Under the pieces are notes generated by a model. That model was not told where the DNA came from, ran no database searches, and saw only the letters and a program-made list of their open reading frames with translations. A stretch of 64,000 nt of DNA, from the NCBI RefSeq assembly GCF_002024165.1, contig NZ_MWQN01000001.1, forward strand, positions 2,294,001 through 2,358,000, written 5' to 3'. Of this stretch, positions 60,334 through 64,000 are shown piece after piece. The translations under genes were made by a program, and so were the position numbers. The stretch is from Embleya scabrispora. GTDB taxonomy: Bacteria > Actinomycetota > Actinomycetes > Streptomycetales > Streptomycetaceae. How positions within the stretch are numbered: the first letter of the stretch is position 1; each line of letters opens with the position of its first letter.

Positions 60334-61534
60334 ACCGCGTCCTCGCTCGTCAGGTCCGTCACCACGTCGGCCAGCGCCGCCACGCCCGCGAGGCAGTCCA
60401 CCATCTCCGCGCTCTCCGCCGGCGAGTGCGACACGCCGGTGGGGTTGCGGACGAACACCATCGCGGTGGGCACGTGCGCGGACAGGATGCCCGCGTCGTG
60501 GCCGGCGCCGGTGGGCAGGATCGGCGCGCCGCCGAGCCGCTTGGCGATGCGGTCGCGCAGCGGGGCGGCGAACTCGACGATCGGCGTGTACGACTCGCGG
60601 GCGACCTGGACGCAGACCGCGTCGCGCTCGCCGCGCTCGGTGGCGGTGCGGATGATCTCGCCGACCACCTCGTCCAGGGTCTGTTCGTCGGCGGCGCGCG
60701 CGTCGAGCCAGCCGTGCACCTCGGACGCGATCGCGTTGGCCGCGCCGGGACGCGCGTCGACCTTGCCGAAGGTGGCCAGGGCACCGGCGAGATGGGCCTT
60801 CTTGCGGGCGGCGAGCACGGTGTTGGCGTAGGTGAGCATCGGGTCGCGGCGGTCCTCCAGGCGGGTGGTGCCCGCGTGGTTGGCCTCGCCCCGGAAGTCG
60901 AAGCGCCAGCGCCCGTGCGGCCAGATCGCCGAGGCGACGCCCACCGCGCGGTCCCGGTGCACCAGGTCGCGGCCCTGCTCCACGTGCAGTTCGACGAACG
61001 CGGCGATGCGGCCGAGCCGTTCGGGGTCGGGCCCGATCGCGGCGGGGTCGAATCCGGCGCGCTCCATCGCGTCGCCCAGGAACACCCCGTCGGCGTCCTT
61101 CAGCGCGCGCGCCTGATCCGGCGTCAACACCCCGGCGGTGAGCCGGGATCCGACGCAGGCCACGTTGAACCGGGCGCCCTCCTCGTCGCCGAAGTTGACG
61201 ATGCCCAGCGGACGGGTCGGCTCCTCGCCGCGCTCGCGCAGCATGTCGAGCGCGGCGAAGGAGGAGACCACGCCCAAGGGTCCGTCGTAGGCGCCGCCGT
61301 CGGGCACCGAGTCGAGGTGGCTGCCGATCACGACCGCGTCGGGGCCGGTCGCGGTCCACGCCCACTGGTTGCCGTTGCGGTCCTCCTCGTACAGCAGTCC
61401 GCGGCTCTGTGCCTGCTCGCGAAACCACGCGCGGCACTCGGCGTCGGCCCCGGTCCACGCGAAGCGGCGATAACCGCCGGACGCGGCGCGACCCACCGGG
61501 AGCAGGTCGCGCCACATCGCCTCGAAGCCGGTAC

Positions 61535-61538
<4 letters not shown>
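60330..61538 (-). CDS. M20 amidohydrolase (allantoate amidohydrolase-like)
   Basis: A 402-residue M20/AllC-like enzyme. [20 protein letters not shown] carries metal His and Asp ligands, [11 protein letters not shown] the catalytic Glu, [11 protein letters not shown] another metal Glu/His, and GHDAGIL plus [11 protein letters not shown] the C-terminal ligands. Family relatives act on allantoate, ureidoglycolate or N-carbamoyl amino acids. Inside a hut operon between hutU and hutF, it is best placed to deformylate N-formylglutamate, the job of HutG, which is missing here; that is inference. GTG 61538 overlaps the hutU stop (GTGA). Confidence 0.88.
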
Positions 61539-63208
<1,670 letters not shown>

Positions 63209-63240
63209 GGCGGCGCCCCTTCTGCTTCGACGTACGAATC

Positions 63241-63256
63241 TGTATGAAAACATTCA
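63241..63256. promoter_or_regulatory. candidate operator upstream of hutU
   Basis: TGTATGAAAACATTCA: two 6-nt half-sites with one mismatch around AAAA, about 33 nt upstream of the hutU start in an AT-rich patch. It could be a repressor site (IclR- or GntR/HutC-type) for the hut operon; no regulator gene is present here. Confidence 0.4.
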
Positions 63257-63414
63257 GTCGCTTCCGAAGTGAATCTATCTGTTCCGTGAGGTGGCGCCAA
63301 GGGAGCCGGCCGAGTGGACGGCGCGAGGACCGCGACAGCGCGGCATTTGACCCATCCGGTGCCATTTCCGCCGCCCGGCGATCGGCCGGGACCGGCACCG
63401 GGTAGCCGGACCGC

Positions 63415-63735
63415 ATGGATCTGCAGGAGGTGCTGTGGGCGATCACCGCCCTGGGCGCGTTCGTGGCGTTCGCGGGCCTGGTGATGCTGCTGCGCGGGCG
63501 CGGGCGGGAGCCGGGCGTGGTGGCCCTGGTGGTGATGACGGGCGCGCTGCTGTGCACCGGGGGGTTCCTGCTGAGCATTCCGCGCTATCGGGACACCGCG
63601 CTGATCGCGGGCGGCTCGGCAGTGGTGGGCGTGTCGGCCATGCTGGCGGCGATCACGCTGATGCCGGCGCACCGGGGGTCGGACGACGGGCCGCGCGGGG
63701 TGACGTTGGAGAAGGACCCGGGCCGGCGCGGTTGA
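63415..63735 (+). CDS. small membrane protein with three segments
   Basis: 106 residues: MDLQEVLWAITALGAFVAFAGLVMLL, quoted as MDLQEVLWAITALGAF and VAFAGLVMLL, is the first membrane helix, followed by a basic loop, VVALVVMTGALLCTGGFLL and GGSAVVGVSAMLAAITLM as two further helices, then a charged tail. No family recognised. The ATG at 63415 is preceded by a weak Shine-Dalgarno. GC-rich codon thirds and the regular membrane pattern support coding. It converges with the ABC-2 permease gene. Confidence 0.6.
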   Translation: MDLQEVLWAITALGAFVAFAGLVMLLRGRGREPGVVALVVMTGALLCTGGFLLSIPRYRDTALIAGGSAVVGVSAMLAAITLMPAHRGSDDGPRGVTLEKDPGRRG

Positions 63736-63763
63736 GGCCGGTGCTGTTTGCTCTCGGTCCCGC

Positions 63764-64000
63764 TCAGCCCTGCCTGCCGTACAGGCGGAGCGTGATCGGG
63801 GCGCACACGAGGGCGATGCCGGCGGTCATGGCGAGGGACCAGGCGACCGCGCCGGCGGCGGCGCCGGTGTCGTTCATCAGGTCCCGAGACGCGGTGGCGA
63901 GCAGGCTGAGCGGGTTGATGTCGACGAAGGCCCGGAGCCAGTCGGGCATGGTGTCGGGCCGGACGAAGATGTTGCCGGCGAACGAGAGCGGGATCAGTAC
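63764..64000 (-). CDS. ABC-2 type transporter permease, C-terminal part (partial)
   Basis: The gene runs off the right edge; only the last 78 codons are visible. LIPLSFAGNIFVRPDTMPDW then LRAFVDINPLSLLATASRD match the conserved C-terminal segment of DrrB-like ABC-2 permeases, followed by a last membrane helix (VAWSLAMTAGIALVCAPITL) and RLYGRQG. It would export a drug or lipid together with an ATPase gene outside the window. Confidence 0.8.
   Translation of the reverse strand, partial: VLIPLSFAGNIFVRPDTMPDWLRAFVDINPLSLLATASRDLMNDTGAAAGAVAWSLAMTAGIALVCAPITLRLYGRQG

Overview
The window is about 72% GC with high-GC codon thirds, frequent GTG starts and GTGA/ATGA overlaps. It carries a WhiB-family regulator, mycoredoxin, a mycothiol-dependent dehydrogenase and short intergenic repeats of the TCCGGCGTTYGAGGAC kind. 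Together these point to a member of the Streptomycetaceae (Streptomyces or a close genus). Most of it looks like conserved core chromosome. The order metalloprotease, ABC1 kinase, whiB7, uvrD2, mycoredoxin, nudC, adnAB, alkyltransferase-like protein, moeZ, DUF3152, TetR, DUF3107, ferritin-like protein, rhlE matches, from memory, the Rv3195-Rv3211 neighbourhood of Mycobacterium tuberculosis. No tRNA, rRNA, CRISPR array, prophage or intact insertion sequence was recognised.

Region by region. 1-4.5 kb: the N-terminus of a YlbL-like PDZ protease, a small membrane protein, moaE, an atypical SDR, a zincin-like metalloprotease and an overlapping NUDIX gene. 4.5-8 kb: three AIM24 genes in tandem, the first transcribed being a TerD-AIM24 fusion. 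8-12 kb: a YgjP-type metallopeptidase, an orphan ThiF-like protein and an ABC1/UbiB kinase. 12-13.2 kb: wblC (whiB7) with a roughly 650-nt leader containing an open frame, a possible antiterminator and an intrinsic terminator. 13.2-28.7 kb: DNA repair and housekeeping (uvrD2, mrx1, nudC, an M20 peptidase, an EEP hydrolase, a SpoIIE-type phosphatase, adnB, a lipoprotein, adnA, an alkyltransferase-like protein).

28.8-41.3 kb: a flippase-like membrane protein with a degenerate kinase domain, a tandem-repeat patch, moeZ, the DUF3152 metzincin-like protein, an alpha/beta hydrolase, a small acidic protein, a TetR regulator, DUF3107, a ferritin-like protein, a DEAD-box helicase and a second hydrolase. 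41.4-50.5 kb: a Usp protein, an MFS exporter with a palindromic operator, a NYN-domain protein, mscR with its partner MBL hydrolase, a PHP-MarC pair, DUF6758 and a NUDIX-ribokinase pair. 50.5-57.6 kb: a MaoC hydratase, a gene-poor patch with a DUF5753 relic, a SUFU-like protein, corA, a general-stress protein with a SigB-like promoter, two tiny ORFs, a hydrolase and an acyl-CoA dehydrogenase. 57.7-63.2 kb: a histidine-degradation operon (hutU, M20 amidohydrolase, hutF, hutI), followed by a small membrane protein and a truncated ABC-2 permease.

Themes: sulfur-carrier and molybdopterin chemistry (moaE, moeZ); double-strand-break and alkylation repair (adnAB, uvrD2, alkyltransferase-like protein); thiol redox and detoxification (mrx1, mscR-MBL); ribosome-antibiotic response (wblC); histidine catabolism. 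Convergent gene pairs are usually separated by long perfect hairpins that probably act as bidirectional terminators. The strongest regulatory candidate is the wblC leader. The most unusual proteins are the TerD-AIM24 fusion cluster, the pseudokinase-flippase and the orphan ThiF-like protein.
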